DNA from: Solibacillus isronensis
Lineage (GTDB): Bacteria; Bacillota; Bacilli; Bacillales_A; Planococcaceae
Assembly: GCF_900168685.1 (NCBI RefSeq)
Contig: NZ_FVZN01000014.1
Location: forward strand, 1,240,001-1,304,000
Length of the DNA: 64,000 bases
Direction: 5' to 3'
Shown: positions 7,444 through 16,833 of the stretch, piece after piece
How the letters are laid out: each line of letters begins with the position of its first letter
Position numbering within the stretch: the first letter of the stretch is position 1
Translations under genes and position numbers: made by a program
Notes under the pieces: model-generated
The model's input: only the letters and a program-made list of their open reading frames with translations
Databases searched by the model: none
What the model was told of the DNA's origin: nothing

Positions 7444-8442
7444 ATGGAAGTACATAAAATTGTTATACCTACACCATATGCGGTGGGGGATGTAAATGCT
7501 TTTCTAGTAAAGGGAGACGCACTGACATTATTTGACGCAGGGCCGAAAACAGAAGAAGCGTATGAAGCGATTAAATGGGGTTTGCGCGCTGCAGGTTATG
7601 ATATGAAAGACGTGGAACAAGTTGTGCTGACACATCATCATCCGGATCATGCCGGTTGGATCGATGCATTTCCAGGGGCGGAAGTGTTAGGGCATCAATA
7701 TGTTGATTACTGGATGAAAAAAGAGCCGGAATTTCTGCAGTATCATGAGCGATTTTTCAAAAAGCTCCTAATTGAGCAGGGCGTACCGGAAAAATATGTA
7801 GACCGTATTTTACATGTTAAAGGCGAAATTGAACTATTCGGTACAATTCCGTTGACTGGCTATTTAAAAGAGGGCGATGAAGTGCCAGGTCATCCCGGTT
7901 TGAAAGTATATGAAACACCCGGACATGCGCAAAGCCATCTTATTTTTGTTGAAGAGGATACCCGCGAATGTATCGGCGGGGATTTACTGCTGGAACGTAC
8001 ATCATCGAATCCATTAGTTGAGCCACCGCTTGATTTATCGATGGAGCGACCTAAATCATTGCTGCAATATAATGAATCACTTAAACGCCTGAAAAATTTA
8101 GAAATATCGAAATTGTATACAGGTCATGGCGGAGAACTGACAAATATCGAACCGCTCATTGATGAACGGTTGGAAAAACAAAGACAACGCGCATTAAAAG
8201 TTTACGGCATGCTTAATACACCGCAAACTAACTTTGAAATGACAACTCAATTATTCGAACGAATTTACCAACAGCAGCTTGGGCTGACACTATCGGAAAC
8301 ATTAGGGCAGTTTGACTACTTGGTTGATCAAGGTATGGTCGAGATCGAGGAGCGGGATGGGATTCATTTTTATAAAAAAAGTGACATTTCCCGTCAGGCT
8401 ACAAAAAAAGAGAATAAATCTTTAAATAATACAGGTTACTAA
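7444..8442 (+). CDS. MBL-fold metallo-hydrolase
   Basis: 332 residues of the metallo-beta-lactamase fold. The zinc signature H64-x-H66-x-D68-H69 lies in LTHHHPDHAGW. Further metal ligands are likely H in ETPGHAQSHL, D in CIGGDLLL and H in YTGHGG. The last ~90 residues form a helical, winged-helix-like tail seen in RNase-Z/glyoxalase-II-like and lactonase-type hydrolases of Bacillales. The substrate is not determinable. AAAGGGG precedes ATG 7444. It is monocistronic, with a hairpin-rich leader upstream and a terminator about 105 bases downstream. Confidence 0.85.
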   Translation: MEVHKIVIPTPYAVGDVNAFLVKGDALTLFDAGPKTEEAYEAIKWGLRAAGYDMKDVEQVVLTHHHPDHAGWIDAFPGAEVLGHQYVDYWMKKEPEFLQYHERFFKKLLIEQGVPEKYVDRILHVKGEIELFGTIPLTGYLKEGDEVPGHPGLKVYETPGHAQSHLIFVEEDTRECIGGDLLLERTSSNPLVEPPLDLSMERPKSLLQYNESLKRLKNLEISKLYTGHGGELTNIEPLIDERLEKQRQRALKVYGMLNTPQTNFEMTTQLFERIYQQQLGLTLSETLGQFDYLVDQGMVEIEERDGIHFYKKSDISRQATKKENKSLNNTGY

Positions 8443-8548
8443 TAGCAAATCATTGATTAGATATTTAGCTGATTACTTCAAAGCAGTAAATAACTTGAAT
8501 TCACATATGTCACCATCCTTAGAATGTTAATTGAACACTTTACTTAAA

Positions 8549-8574
8549 CCTCCTAAACTATTAGGGGGTTTTTT
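8549..8574. terminator. Rho-independent terminator
   Basis: CCTCCTAA and TTAGGGGG arms with an ACTA loop are followed by TTTTTTG, downstream of the MBL-fold gene. Confidence 0.75.
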
Positions 8575-8587
8575 GTATAGAATTGGA

Positions 8588-8826
8588 CTAATAAAAGGAA
8601 TTGAATAATAATTGTTCATTCGCATTTTCAACCTTTACTGACACACACCATTTATTAATAAGCTCATGCCTTCCGACCCAATCTGCATCATTACTCTCTT
8701 GCCTTATATATGTCTTTCAAAATCCGAAAAGGGGACAAACGGTGCTGAATAATAATTTTCATTGCCTTGATTATTAAGAGCTCTAAAGAAAAATCCACCT
8801 GGTTGCGTTTTAACGCAACAATATAT
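8588..8826 (-). pseudogene. decayed gene remnant, unknown family
   Basis: On the minus strand, TQPGGFFFRALNNQGNENYY and SAPFVPFSDFERHI run to a stop. A shifted frame then continues with SNDADWVGRHELINKW and CVSVKVENANEQLLFNSFY to a TAG at 8588. The two halves have natural composition and abut at one frameshift near 8725, which is what a degraded gene looks like. There is no start codon or ribosome binding site. I do not recognise the family. The adjoining 8830-9047 has no convincing gene. Confidence 0.4.
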
Positions 8827-9047
8827 ATTTTTTTAAATTATTTAAAAGATATAAGATCTTATTGAGGGGACTTTTGTGGTTACATGTGGAGAGACCTTAA
8901 GTGGTTCGTTCCAGAAGGAATTGGAACCGGCCCATGGATGGGAATAATTTGGCCGTGGAAATAAGAGGGCATGATTTGCTAAGGATGTTGTTTGAAATCT
9001 ATTTTGAGATAATAATACAAGAGCAGACTAAATTACTTTGGTAATTA

Positions 9048-9089
9048 AAAAAGCTCAGTAAGATTTATTTAAAAATCGTTTACTGAGCT
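9048..9089 (-). terminator. terminator of the two-lipoprotein operon
   Basis: AGCTCAGTAAA and TTTACTGAGCT pair around an AT-rich loop. On the minus strand the hairpin is followed by TTTTTTAATTACC. Confidence 0.75.
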
Positions 9090-9110
9090 GTATTTTATTA
9101 AAACGAAACC

Positions 9111-9722
9111 TTATTCTTCAGACGTTGCATCACTATTTTCAGTATCGTCTTCGATATCATCAGGGAATACAATTGTATCCGTTTTTTCTCCCGTTTTTTC
9201 GTCAATGATATTGACGGTTGTTTTAAGTTCATCACTGGATTTGCCATCAAATGCGCTGTAAATCATGGAGACATATGCTAATCCGAATAGTCCAAATGAA
9301 TCGAAACTATTTTCAAAGCTTTCACTATTCACTGTTACATCAAATTCTGTAAAGTCCTTGTTATATGAAATTTCTTTGAACGATTCGTAGTCCTCGCCAT
9401 TGACTAAATCATCAACCGAACTAATTACACCCTTCTCCATTTCTTTCATCATTTTTTTATGTGCAGATTTGCTCATTTTGTAATAAACAGTACCGTCTTC
9501 ATTTACTTTAACTTCTTTAACACCTTTTTCTTTAGCAGCAGCCTCGATTTCTTCTGGCGTTTCATCTTCAAAAAAATCAGCAGGTAATGTTAATTCCACA
9601 TCAAGTAAGCCTTTGTCTACTTCGATACTTTGTTCCTGATCCGATTGCTTCTTGTCGTTTTCTGCGCCACAAGCCGTTAAAAATAATAGCGCTGTACTTA
9701 TAATAAATAATGATTTTTTCAT
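9111..9722 (-). CDS. predicted lipoprotein, unknown function
   Basis: About 203 residues. The signal peptide MKKSLFIISTALLFLTAC ends in an LTAC lipobox, so the mature protein is lipid-anchored outside the membrane. A highly acidic ~190-residue domain follows, with a DFFEDETPEEIEAAAKEKG helix, a beta-rich middle and an acidic tail. Two KMSKSAHKKMMKEMEKG-type basic helices stand out. GAAGGAG is correctly spaced for ATG 9722, whereas a longer frame would run into the upstream gene. It lies 17 bases after another lipoprotein gene. I do not recognise a characterised family. Confidence 0.75.
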   Translation of the reverse strand: MKKSLFIISTALLFLTACGAENDKKQSDQEQSIEVDKGLLDVELTLPADFFEDETPEEIEAAAKEKGVKEVKVNEDGTVYYKMSKSAHKKMMKEMEKGVISSVDDLVNGEDYESFKEISYNKDFTEFDVTVNSESFENSFDSFGLFGLAYVSMIYSAFDGKSSDELKTTVNIIDEKTGEKTDTIVFPDDIEDDTENSDATSEE

Positions 9723-9739
9723 CCTATATACTCCTTCGT

Positions 9740-10486
9740 TTACCAAGTGAAGCCGTAGCTTTTTACTTCGATTTTATTTACCTTTGAACCGATGTTATCT
9801 GGTAATGGTGGGTAGCTAAGTTCAAAACCTGCTTCACCGCCAGCAGCTAGTCCTACATCAACACTGCCAGATAATCCGCCTAAAATTTTACCGTTTGCAT
9901 CGTATAAAATGGCCGCTAGACGTACATCTTCTTGCTTAACGTCTGTAGGGTTTTTAACAATACCTGTAACACTATATCCGTAGTCACTTGAAATCCCTTT
10001 TACTGCACTAACTTCCATTAAGTTTGAATCTTCTTCAGTTGCTTCAAAATTAAAGTTAAATGTTGTTTCAGAATAATTGTCTAGTGATGTTTCTTCATTT
10101 AGTGTTGTGCCTTCTACGATAAATGCTGATTCTCCTGGCTGAACAATTGCAGGAACGGCATAAATCATAGTTGAAGTGCCTAATATACTACCGTCTTTCC
10201 CTTTGTAATTCATTTGTGTTTCACCAATATCAACCGGTACATCGCCTGTGTTTTTAAAAATGGCCGCTGTATTGATCCAAATAGAGTCAATAGAGTCGCT
10301 CCATACATTAGATCCTGAATCTTCAATTTCTAATTTTGCATTGGCGTTTTCTTCAGTATTCGCACTTTCTTCAGTTTTATCAGTTTTACTTTCTTTATCT
10401 GCAGATTGTGAAATTGTTTGTTTTGAATCTCCACATGCAGTCAATATGAAAAGTAAACTAAACATTAATATTGCAAGTTTTTTCAT
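9740..10486 (-). CDS. predicted lipoprotein with FxLYD-like beta domains
   Basis: 248 residues with an N-terminal lipobox (MKKLAILMFSLLFILTACG), a Ser/Thr/Glu/Asn linker to about 60 and two beta-sandwich-like segments. The first carries WINTAAIFKNTGDVPVDIGE. The second carries SVTGIVKNPTDVKQEDVRL, then AAILYDANGKILGG. The V-x-G-x-V-x-N pattern followed by a LYD-x-x-G motif is that of FxLYD-type extracellular domains, usually of unknown role. It is first gene of a two-lipoprotein operon, with AGGAGG before ATG 10486. Confidence 0.72.
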   Translation of the reverse strand: MKKLAILMFSLLFILTACGDSKQTISQSADKESKTDKTEESANTEENANAKLEIEDSGSNVWSDSIDSIWINTAAIFKNTGDVPVDIGETQMNYKGKDGSILGTSTMIYAVPAIVQPGESAFIVEGTTLNEETSLDNYSETTFNFNFEATEEDSNLMEVSAVKGISSDYGYSVTGIVKNPTDVKQEDVRLAAILYDANGKILGGLSGSVDVGLAAGGEAGFELSYPPLPDNIGSKVNKIEVKSYGFTW

Positions 10487-10749
10487 TTAATTTCCTCCTG
10501 TTATAATACTTAATGTTAATATAATTCCTGAATGATTATAGCATAGTCTAAAAGTTATATTTAATTTTTCCATAAATCAAAAATTACTAAAAATTCCACT
10601 ATGTACGGGTTTCAAACTTCGCAAAAACCTACAATATTTTACTATCTTTCCCGTACTTTTTTTAGCATTTCCTATCTATAGCTAGACTTCAATTAGTAAG
10701 ATTTTATATGCTAATCTCAACAAGATTGGAATACAAAGGATGGGATACG

Positions 10750-12099
10750 ATGCAGCAGCAAAGTACGGCGGTTTATAATATTGAACAGTTTGGAGCAGTT
10801 GGTGATGGATGGGCCAATAATACATCGGCGATTAAGCGTGCGATAGATGCTTGTTCACAAGGCGGGGGCGGAACGATTTATGTGCCTGCCGGAGTGTTTG
10901 TTACTGGTGCGATTGAATTGAAAAGTAATATGCATCTGCATTTGGAGGCAGGTTCCGAGCTTTTGTTTTCAAATGATCGAGCGGATTATCCAGTTATTTC
11001 TTCACGCTGGGAAGGGGCGAGTCGTGATGTATTTATGTCCTGTATTTATGCCTGTCATGCGGAAAACATTGCAATTACCGGTTTTGGCACATTGAATGGA
11101 CAGGGGGCCTACTGGTGGAAGCTGTTTAAAGAGGATTCTCTTGCATATCCACGCCCTAATTTAGTGAGCTTTGACCAATGTGAGCGTGTGCATATCGAGC
11201 AGGTGAAAATGATCGATTCTCCGAGCTGGACCATCCATCCGAATGATTGTGATAATGTGACGATTTTGGCAGTTACGATCATTAATCCGGCGAATTCCCC
11301 GAATACGGACGGCATAAATCCTGAATCATGCCGCAATGTGAAAATTTCCGATTGTTCGATAGATGTCGGGGATGACTGTATTGCGATAAAAGCGGGTACC
11401 GAGGATGCGGAGCGTGCAATTCCTTGTGAAAATATTACGATCACGAACTGTACGATGCTGCACGGTCACGGCGGGGTTGTCTTTGGAAGTGAGATGAGCG
11501 GGGACATTCGAAATGTCGTCGTATCAAACTGTATTTTTGAAGGAACAGACCGTGGCATTCGCTTTAAATCACGGCGCGGGCGGGGAGGTACGATTGAAAA
11601 TATCCGTGTAAGCAATATTGTGATGAATAATGTCATTTGTCCGTTTATACTAAACTTATACTATTATCACGGTCCACGAGGTTTGGAGCCTTATGTTTCG
11701 GATAAAAGTGCACAGCCTGTGACAGCGCTGACACCGAAGTTCAGGCATATTCATTTTTCAAATATTACTGCAACAAACGTAACGGCAGCAGCGGGTTTCT
11801 TATACGGTTTACCTGAAATGCCGGTTGAGGATATAACATTCAGCCATATCCGTGTTGCAATGAAGTCGGGTGCAGAACCGGATCTGCCGGCAATGATGAT
11901 GGATCTGGAACCGATGAAACAGCGTGGTTTTTTCTGTTCCAATGCAGAAGATGTGTTGTTTGAGCATGTAACGGTCCAGCAACAGAAAGGGCCGGCATTT
12001 GAAATAATGAATAGTAAAAACATCATAATGGAACATTGTCATTCAAAAGAGACGGCAAAGGATGAAGTACTCGTCCAAATGACGAATGTTATAAGCTAG
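10750..12099 (+). CDS. GH28 polygalacturonase, intracellular type
   Basis: Hydrolyses alpha-1,4 links in (oligo)galacturonides. 449 residues with the full GH28 signature: NTDG at 185-188 (D187), the catalytic pair D208-D209 in VGDDCIAIKAG, GHGG with H240 and R271-F-K273 in GIRFKSRRG. The N-terminal pectate-lyase-3-like segment NIEQFGAVGDGWANNTSAI is also present. There is no signal peptide, so it probably acts on imported oligomers. An upstream in-frame ATG at 10708 lacks a Shine-Dalgarno, while AAAGGA fits ATG 10750. It opens the pectin region and is followed after 22 bases by a sugar-binding lipoprotein gene. Confidence 0.92.
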   Translation: MQQQSTAVYNIEQFGAVGDGWANNTSAIKRAIDACSQGGGGTIYVPAGVFVTGAIELKSNMHLHLEAGSELLFSNDRADYPVISSRWEGASRDVFMSCIYACHAENIAITGFGTLNGQGAYWWKLFKEDSLAYPRPNLVSFDQCERVHIEQVKMIDSPSWTIHPNDCDNVTILAVTIINPANSPNTDGINPESCRNVKISDCSIDVGDDCIAIKAGTEDAERAIPCENITITNCTMLHGHGGVVFGSEMSGDIRNVVVSNCIFEGTDRGIRFKSRRGRGGTIENIRVSNIVMNNVICPFILNLYYYHGPRGLEPYVSDKSAQPVTALTPKFRHIHFSNITATNVTAAAGFLYGLPEMPVEDITFSHIRVAMKSGAEPDLPAMMMDLEPMKQRGFFCSNAEDVLFEHVTVQQQKGPAFEIMNSKNIIMEHCHSKETAKDEVLVQMTNVIS

Positions 12100-12121
12100 C
12101 TGGCGTTAAGGGGGAATTACA

Positions 12122-13462
12122 TTGAGCAGCTTAAGAAAAACCTATTTGTTATATGTCTTCCCCATTTTTTTACTGTTTTTGCTGGCGGGTTGTTCAAGTG
12201 AGGAAGCAAAAAAAGTGGATGGCACGCCAAAAGATGTGACATTAACTTTTTGGTTTGATGATGCCGGTCCGTTAAGAAATGCTATTTGGGAAGAAATGAT
12301 CGCCGCTTTTGAAGAGGAGTATCCACATATTCATATTGAGTACAAAGGCTTCGTGAAGGATATTGCGAAAACGAAATTCAATTCGGCACTCGCGATGCAG
12401 TCATTGCCGGATGTAGGAAGTATTTATACAAGCTGGTTACCGGAATATACATACCGTGAAGCATTGGTGCCACTCGATTCTTATTTTGGAAATTGGGCGG
12501 AAGGAGACAAAATTGCGGAGTCTGTCATTAATTACAATCGACATTTAACACAGGATCAAAAATTGTATGGATTGCCTTACACACGAAATATGGATGTTCT
12601 TTGGGTTCGCACAGATTGGCTCGCCGACTATGGTCTGGAAACGATTGAAACTTGGGATGACTTTTTTCATACCGTTGAAACCTTTACGGATAAAGAGCTG
12701 CAACAATACGGCTACAGCATTCGCGGAGGGGAAGGGTCGTCACTGCAGCTGCAGCGGATGATGTATGCATATTCCGGGATTTCGACGTATATCGAAAATG
12801 GTGAAAGTACGATTGATGATCCGCGCCATGTGGAGTTTCTGAAAAAATATTTGTCGCTCTATGATTTGCATACATCCAGAAATGATATTGTGAAGGATTA
12901 TAAAGGAATGCTTGATGATTTTGAGCATGGGGCTGTTGGTTTAATCCAGCATAATATCGGCTCTTATGCAGAACATCAAAAAGTGCTGTCTTCGGATCAG
13001 TTCGAGTCATTGCCATTGCCGAAGTCAGTCGATGGTCACTACACTGTCGAGGCAGGCAACACGATGGACATGGTGATGTTCGAGGGTACGAAACATCCAA
13101 AAGAGGCGTGGACATTTATTTCCTTTATCGCGTCGCAAAAGGGACAAAGCCATTGGAACAAACGGGTCGGACAATTGCCGACACATCAGGAAGTGCTGCA
13201 GGAAGATTGGGTGCTAAATTCCCCGCATTTGCAAACAGCGCTTTCTGTTTATGAAGATCCGCAAACAAAAATGTACGAACCGCCTTTTTATTTAATTGGG
13301 TACAACGCCATCCGGTATACGATTGTTGAACCGGGGCTACAGGAAGTGCTGAGCGGGACGAAGACGATTGAGCAGTTCCTGGGAGAGTGGAGTGAAGCCA
13401 TTGAAAATGAATATGCACAATATGAAAATATCATGCCCAAACCAGAAGCGCTGAGCAAGTGA
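12122..13462 (+). CDS. sugar ABC transporter substrate-binding lipoprotein (CUT1 family)
   Basis: 446 residues. Signal peptide with LAGC lipobox, then a cluster-1 solute-binding fold (LTFWFDDAGPLRNAIWEEM, SWLPEYTYREALVPLD, GNTMDMVMFEGTKHPKEAW). It starts at TTG 12122 behind AAGGGGG. It is co-directional with the GH28 gene and closes that transcription unit, its stop lying in a terminator stem. It is a paralogue of the protein at 15413, with the same length and motif order. Likely ligand: oligogalacturonides or rhamnogalacturonan fragments (inferred from neighbours). The permeases are in the next unit. Confidence 0.9.
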   Translation: MSSLRKTYLLYVFPIFLLFLLAGCSSEEAKKVDGTPKDVTLTFWFDDAGPLRNAIWEEMIAAFEEEYPHIHIEYKGFVKDIAKTKFNSALAMQSLPDVGSIYTSWLPEYTYREALVPLDSYFGNWAEGDKIAESVINYNRHLTQDQKLYGLPYTRNMDVLWVRTDWLADYGLETIETWDDFFHTVETFTDKELQQYGYSIRGGEGSSLQLQRMMYAYSGISTYIENGESTIDDPRHVEFLKKYLSLYDLHTSRNDIVKDYKGMLDDFEHGAVGLIQHNIGSYAEHQKVLSSDQFESLPLPKSVDGHYTVEAGNTMDMVMFEGTKHPKEAWTFISFIASQKGQSHWNKRVGQLPTHQEVLQEDWVLNSPHLQTALSVYEDPQTKMYEPPFYLIGYNAIRYTIVEPGLQEVLSGTKTIEQFLGEWSEAIENEYAQYENIMPKPEALSK

Positions 13463-13486
13463 AAAACTTGCTCGGCGCTTTTTTTA
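13446..13486 (+). terminator. terminator overlapping a stop codon
   Basis: AAGCGCTGAGCAAGT and ACTTGCTCGGCGCTT pair around GAAAA and are followed by a T run. The left arm contains the last codons and stop of the lipoprotein gene. It separates the GH28 unit from the permease unit. Confidence 0.85.
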
Positions 13487-13548
13487 TGACATCTAAATGT
13501 GAAGATTCTTAAAATTTTTATCTAACATCTTAATATTTTGAATATTTC

Positions 13549-13564
13549 GGGAAAGCGTTTTCAA
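13549..13564 (+). promoter_or_regulatory. cre (CcpA) site before the permease operon
   Basis: GGGAAAGCGTTTTCAA fits the TGWAARCG-NTWNCA catabolite-response pattern, with the AAAGCGTTTTC core. It lies 33 bases upstream of the permease start and matches the core of the box at 24338. Confidence 0.7.
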
Positions 13565-13596
13565 TTAGAATAATGTGTAAGAAGGGAGGAAATTTA

Positions 13597-14538
13597 ATGA
13601 GTTATTCCCCAGAAGTAAATGAACCAGTATTGGAAAAAAAGAAAAGCGAAAAAGTCCGTAAATTTAATAAGGCGAAGTTGGTTCCTTATCTATTCATTAC
13701 GCCGGCCGTACTTATGGTTGTAAGTTTCCTTTTCTACCCGATTGGAATGGTATTTTATTATAGCTTCCAAAACTACGATATTTCGGCACCTTACTATAAT
13801 AGTTTCGCAGGGCTCGATAACTTCGTGAATATTTTTACCAGTGATAAGCTGTTCTTCCCGAGCTTACTCAACAGTTTGAAGTGGGTTGTAACAGAAGTGG
13901 GGCTTCAATTGGTATTTGGTTTGATTTTGGCACTGTTGCTGAACCAAACGTTTAAATTTAGAGGGATTATACGTGCCGTTGCCTTCATTCCATGGGCGAT
14001 TTCAGGTGTACTGGCTTCTGTTATCTGGTCACTAATGTACAACGAACATATGGGTGTTTTGAATGATATCCTAATGCGTTTAGGTATTATCGATTCACCG
14101 CAAGCCTTTTTGGCAAGTACATCTACAGCATTTGGTGCAGTAGTCATTGCCGAACTTTGGAGAGGGATTCCATTCTTTGCGATTACGCTTTTGGCAGGTT
14201 TGCAAAGTATTCCGCAAGAATTGTATGAAGCAGCGCGGGTAGATGGGGCAAGTCGCTGGAAATCATTCCTGTTCGTAACGTTGCCGCAGTTGAAAAACAC
14301 AATTATTTTAACGACACTGCTGCGAGTTGTTTGGGAGTTTAATAACGTTGACCTGATCTTCAACTTAACAGGCGGCGGTCCTGCACATTCAACAACGACA
14401 TTGACGATGTATATTGCAGAATTAGCTGTTCATGGCAGTAACTTTGGATATGGCTCAGCGCTTACAGTCATTTCGTTTGGTATTCTATTAGTTTTCGCAG
14501 CGCTTTATCTGAAATTATCTCGCTATGAAAAGGAGTGA
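13597..14538 (+). CDS. sugar ABC transporter permease (UgpA/LplB-like)
   Basis: 313 residues with six membrane helices after a charged cytoplasmic N-terminus of about 35 residues. The EAA loop ELYEAARVDGASRWKSF is at about 210-226, the contact site for the ATPase. It forms the heteromeric channel with the following permease. GGGAGG before ATG 13597 sets the start; an in-frame ATG upstream has no such site. First gene after a cre box. The ATPase is probably the MsmX-like protein at 24416, since no ATPase gene is adjacent. Confidence 0.93.
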   Translation: MSYSPEVNEPVLEKKKSEKVRKFNKAKLVPYLFITPAVLMVVSFLFYPIGMVFYYSFQNYDISAPYYNSFAGLDNFVNIFTSDKLFFPSLLNSLKWVVTEVGLQLVFGLILALLLNQTFKFRGIIRAVAFIPWAISGVLASVIWSLMYNEHMGVLNDILMRLGIIDSPQAFLASTSTAFGAVVIAELWRGIPFFAITLLAGLQSIPQELYEAARVDGASRWKSFLFVTLPQLKNTIILTTLLRVVWEFNNVDLIFNLTGGGPAHSTTTLTMYIAELAVHGSNFGYGSALTVISFGILLVFAALYLKLSRYEKE

Positions 14539-14544
14539 TAACGT

Positions 14545-15381
14545 ATGTTTTCTAAAAATAAAAAAATAGATAAGTTGCTGACACTTTATGTTCCGCTCGG
14601 AATGTTGTTAAGTTTTACCCTTTTCCCGCTCTACTGGACGATCAATACGGCGTTCAAGCCTGAGGGAGATATTATGAATCGTCCGCTTGAATATGCGCCG
14701 CTTAATCCGACAGTGGAAAACTTCGTAATGGCGTGGAATAATGTCGGGTTTGCCACATTCATGAAAAACAGTTTGATCGTCGGCGTCAGCACAGTGATTG
14801 TCGTATTGATCTGTTCAACATTATCCGGCTATGCATTGGCCCGTTATCAGTTCAAGGGAAAACGTGCCTTTATGCTAATGCTGTTATGTACGCAATTTAT
14901 TCCGAGATCAATGATGATTATTCCGTTGTTTATCATTTTCAAAAATTTAGGTCTGATCAGCAGTCCACTCGCTTTAATTATTACGTATACGGCAATTGAG
15001 ATTCCGTTTACGACCATATTGATGAGCGGGTTCATCGCAAACGTTCCGAAAGAGTTGGAGGAAGCGGCAATGATTGATGGTTGTACGAAGCTTCAGTCCA
15101 TCCGTCACGTCGTGTTCCCGTTGCTTCTTCCTGGTATTGTCGCAACAGGGGTATTCACATTCATTTATACATGGAATGAGTTTTTAATTGCCTTAATGCT
15201 CACGAATCGTCAGGACCGGTTCACCTTGCCGGTCGGTCTGAGTACGATGATGGGCGAATTCAATGTCAACTATGGTGCGTTGGCAGCAGGCAGTGTCATT
15301 GCCTTAATTCCGGCAGTAATTTTATTTGCATATGCACAAAAGCATTTAGTCAATGGTATGGGTGGAGCAGTAAAAGGTTAA
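14545..15381 (+). CDS. sugar ABC transporter permease (AraQ/MalG-like)
   Basis: 278 residues, six membrane helices and the EAA loop ELEEAAMIDGCTKLQSI at about 170-186. This is the usual second CUT1 permease, following the first after six bases. Import of pectin-derived oligomers is inferred from GH28, GH105 and kdu/kdg neighbours. Confidence 0.93.
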   Translation: MFSKNKKIDKLLTLYVPLGMLLSFTLFPLYWTINTAFKPEGDIMNRPLEYAPLNPTVENFVMAWNNVGFATFMKNSLIVGVSTVIVVLICSTLSGYALARYQFKGKRAFMLMLLCTQFIPRSMMIIPLFIIFKNLGLISSPLALIITYTAIEIPFTTILMSGFIANVPKELEEAAMIDGCTKLQSIRHVVFPLLLPGIVATGVFTFIYTWNEFLIALMLTNRQDRFTLPVGLSTMMGEFNVNYGALAAGSVIALIPAVILFAYAQKHLVNGMGGAVKG

Positions 15382-15412
15382 TTGTACATGAATTCATAAG
15401 GGGTGAAGGTTG

Positions 15413-16750
15413 ATGTTCAAAAGCAAGTTCAGAAAATCGATTGCAGTAAGTACGATTGCAACAGCACTATTATTGGCCGCTTGCGGGGATGATGAGTCGG
15501 CGGGTAAAAAAGAGGTGTCTGCAGAAAACGGAAAGCCGGTAAAAATTACGTTCTGGGATGAAAATGCCGGACCACAGCGTACACCGATTTGGGAGGAGTT
15601 AATCTCCCGTTTTGAAGAGGAAAATCCGAAGATTGATGTGGAGTATGTCGGATTACCGAAAGACTCGGCAAAATCAAAAATGGATGCAGCCATTGCAGCG
15701 GACGATACACCGGACTTGGCATCTGTCCAAACGAGCTGGTTACCTGAATTCTCAATTCGTGAAGCATTACTTCCATTGGATGATTACTTTGCAGATTCGG
15801 AGCTGAACGGTCTGATCAATGAAGGGGCACTGAATTTCAATAAGGATATCGTAGCGGATAAAAAGCTGTATGGAATTCCTTATACTCAAAACCTGGATAT
15901 CCTTTGGGTACGTAAAGACTGGTTTGAAGAAAAAGGAGTAAAAATTCCTGAGACTTGGGATGAGTTTTATGCGGCTGCAGAAGCAATGACGGATAAAGCG
16001 AATAATCGCTATGGCTACACTATCCGTGGCGGTGCAGGCGGTTCATTCCAAATTCAGCGTATGATGTATGCGTACAACGGGTTTGAAGATTATTTAACGG
16101 AAGACGGCAAAGCAACGATCAATGATCAGAAAAATGTCGAGTTTATTGAAAAGTATTTATCGTTATATGAAGAATACACACCGAAAAGCGATATTACAAA
16201 CGGCTATAAAGAAATGATCGCTGGCTTTGATACAGGTGTAGTGGCAATGGTACAGCACAACATCGGTTCATTCGGCGAGCACAAAGAAGCATTGGAAGAA
16301 AATCAGTTCCAGGCAATCCCACTGCCTAAATCGGAAAACGGCAACTACGTGGCAGAAGGCGGAAATACAATCGGTATTTCAATTTTCAACGGAACAGACA
16401 ATCCGGATGAAGCATGGAAATTTGCTGAATTCCTGAACTCGGCTGCAAGTCAAAGTTTCTGGAATGAGCAAGTTGGTCAGATTCCGACGAACAGTGACGT
16501 GTTAAAAGAAGACTGGATTCAAAATTCACCTCATATTCAAACAGCATTTGAAGTGTATGATGATCCGAACACAGTTCTTTATAAGCCGCCATTCTATTTA
16601 CCAGAATACCGTTCAATCCTGGATGGTACGGTCGATTCCGGAATACAATCGGTTATGAGTGGTAAAGCGTCACCACAGGAATTTTTAGATGAGTGGGCGG
16701 GTGCGATGGAAGCTGCGCAAGCTAAATACTCAGAGCACTTCGGCAAATAA
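15413..16750 (+). CDS. sugar ABC transporter substrate-binding lipoprotein (CUT1 family)
   Basis: 445 residues. The signal peptide ends in a LLAAC lipobox, and the mature CUT1 solute-binding fold begins KITFWDENAGPQRTPIWEEL. It is collinear along its whole length with the protein at 12122; conserved blocks are SWLPE, REAL, YGYTIRGGAGGS, RMMYAYNG, QHNIGSFGEH and PPFYL. The GGGGTGA site fits ATG 15413 rather than the preceding TTG. It completes a permease-permease-binding protein operon terminated at 16757. Having two binding proteins for one permease pair suggests two related ligands (inference). Confidence 0.92.
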   Translation: MFKSKFRKSIAVSTIATALLLAACGDDESAGKKEVSAENGKPVKITFWDENAGPQRTPIWEELISRFEEENPKIDVEYVGLPKDSAKSKMDAAIAADDTPDLASVQTSWLPEFSIREALLPLDDYFADSELNGLINEGALNFNKDIVADKKLYGIPYTQNLDILWVRKDWFEEKGVKIPETWDEFYAAAEAMTDKANNRYGYTIRGGAGGSFQIQRMMYAYNGFEDYLTEDGKATINDQKNVEFIEKYLSLYEEYTPKSDITNGYKEMIAGFDTGVVAMVQHNIGSFGEHKEALEENQFQAIPLPKSENGNYVAEGGNTIGISIFNGTDNPDEAWKFAEFLNSAASQSFWNEQVGQIPTNSDVLKEDWIQNSPHIQTAFEVYDDPNTVLYKPPFYLPEYRSILDGTVDSGIQSVMSGKASPQEFLDEWAGAMEAAQAKYSEHFGK

Positions 16751-16756
16751 TACAAA

Positions 16757-16793
16757 AAAGGGTGCGGTCTTTCAACCACACCCTTTGTTTTTT
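16757..16793 (+). terminator. terminator of the permease operon
   Basis: AAAGGGTGCGGT and ACCACACCCTTT arms are followed by GTTTTTT. Confidence 0.85.
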
Positions 16794-16833
16794 GGAAATA
16801 TAGATGGCGAAAAAGCTAAAGGAGATGGCACAA

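Noticed and set aside
8531-8543. Possible IS21 end remnant (TTGAACACTTTAC)
   Set aside because: Only about 10 bases match the terminal repeat at 52521, no second end or transposase remnant is near, and chance similarity is likely.
8884-8964. 26-codon Trp-rich open frame (MWRDLKWFVPEG and on)
   Set aside because: The GAGGGGA site upstream fits a GTG in another frame better (13 bases from the ATG). Without a homologue I cannot separate it from chance.
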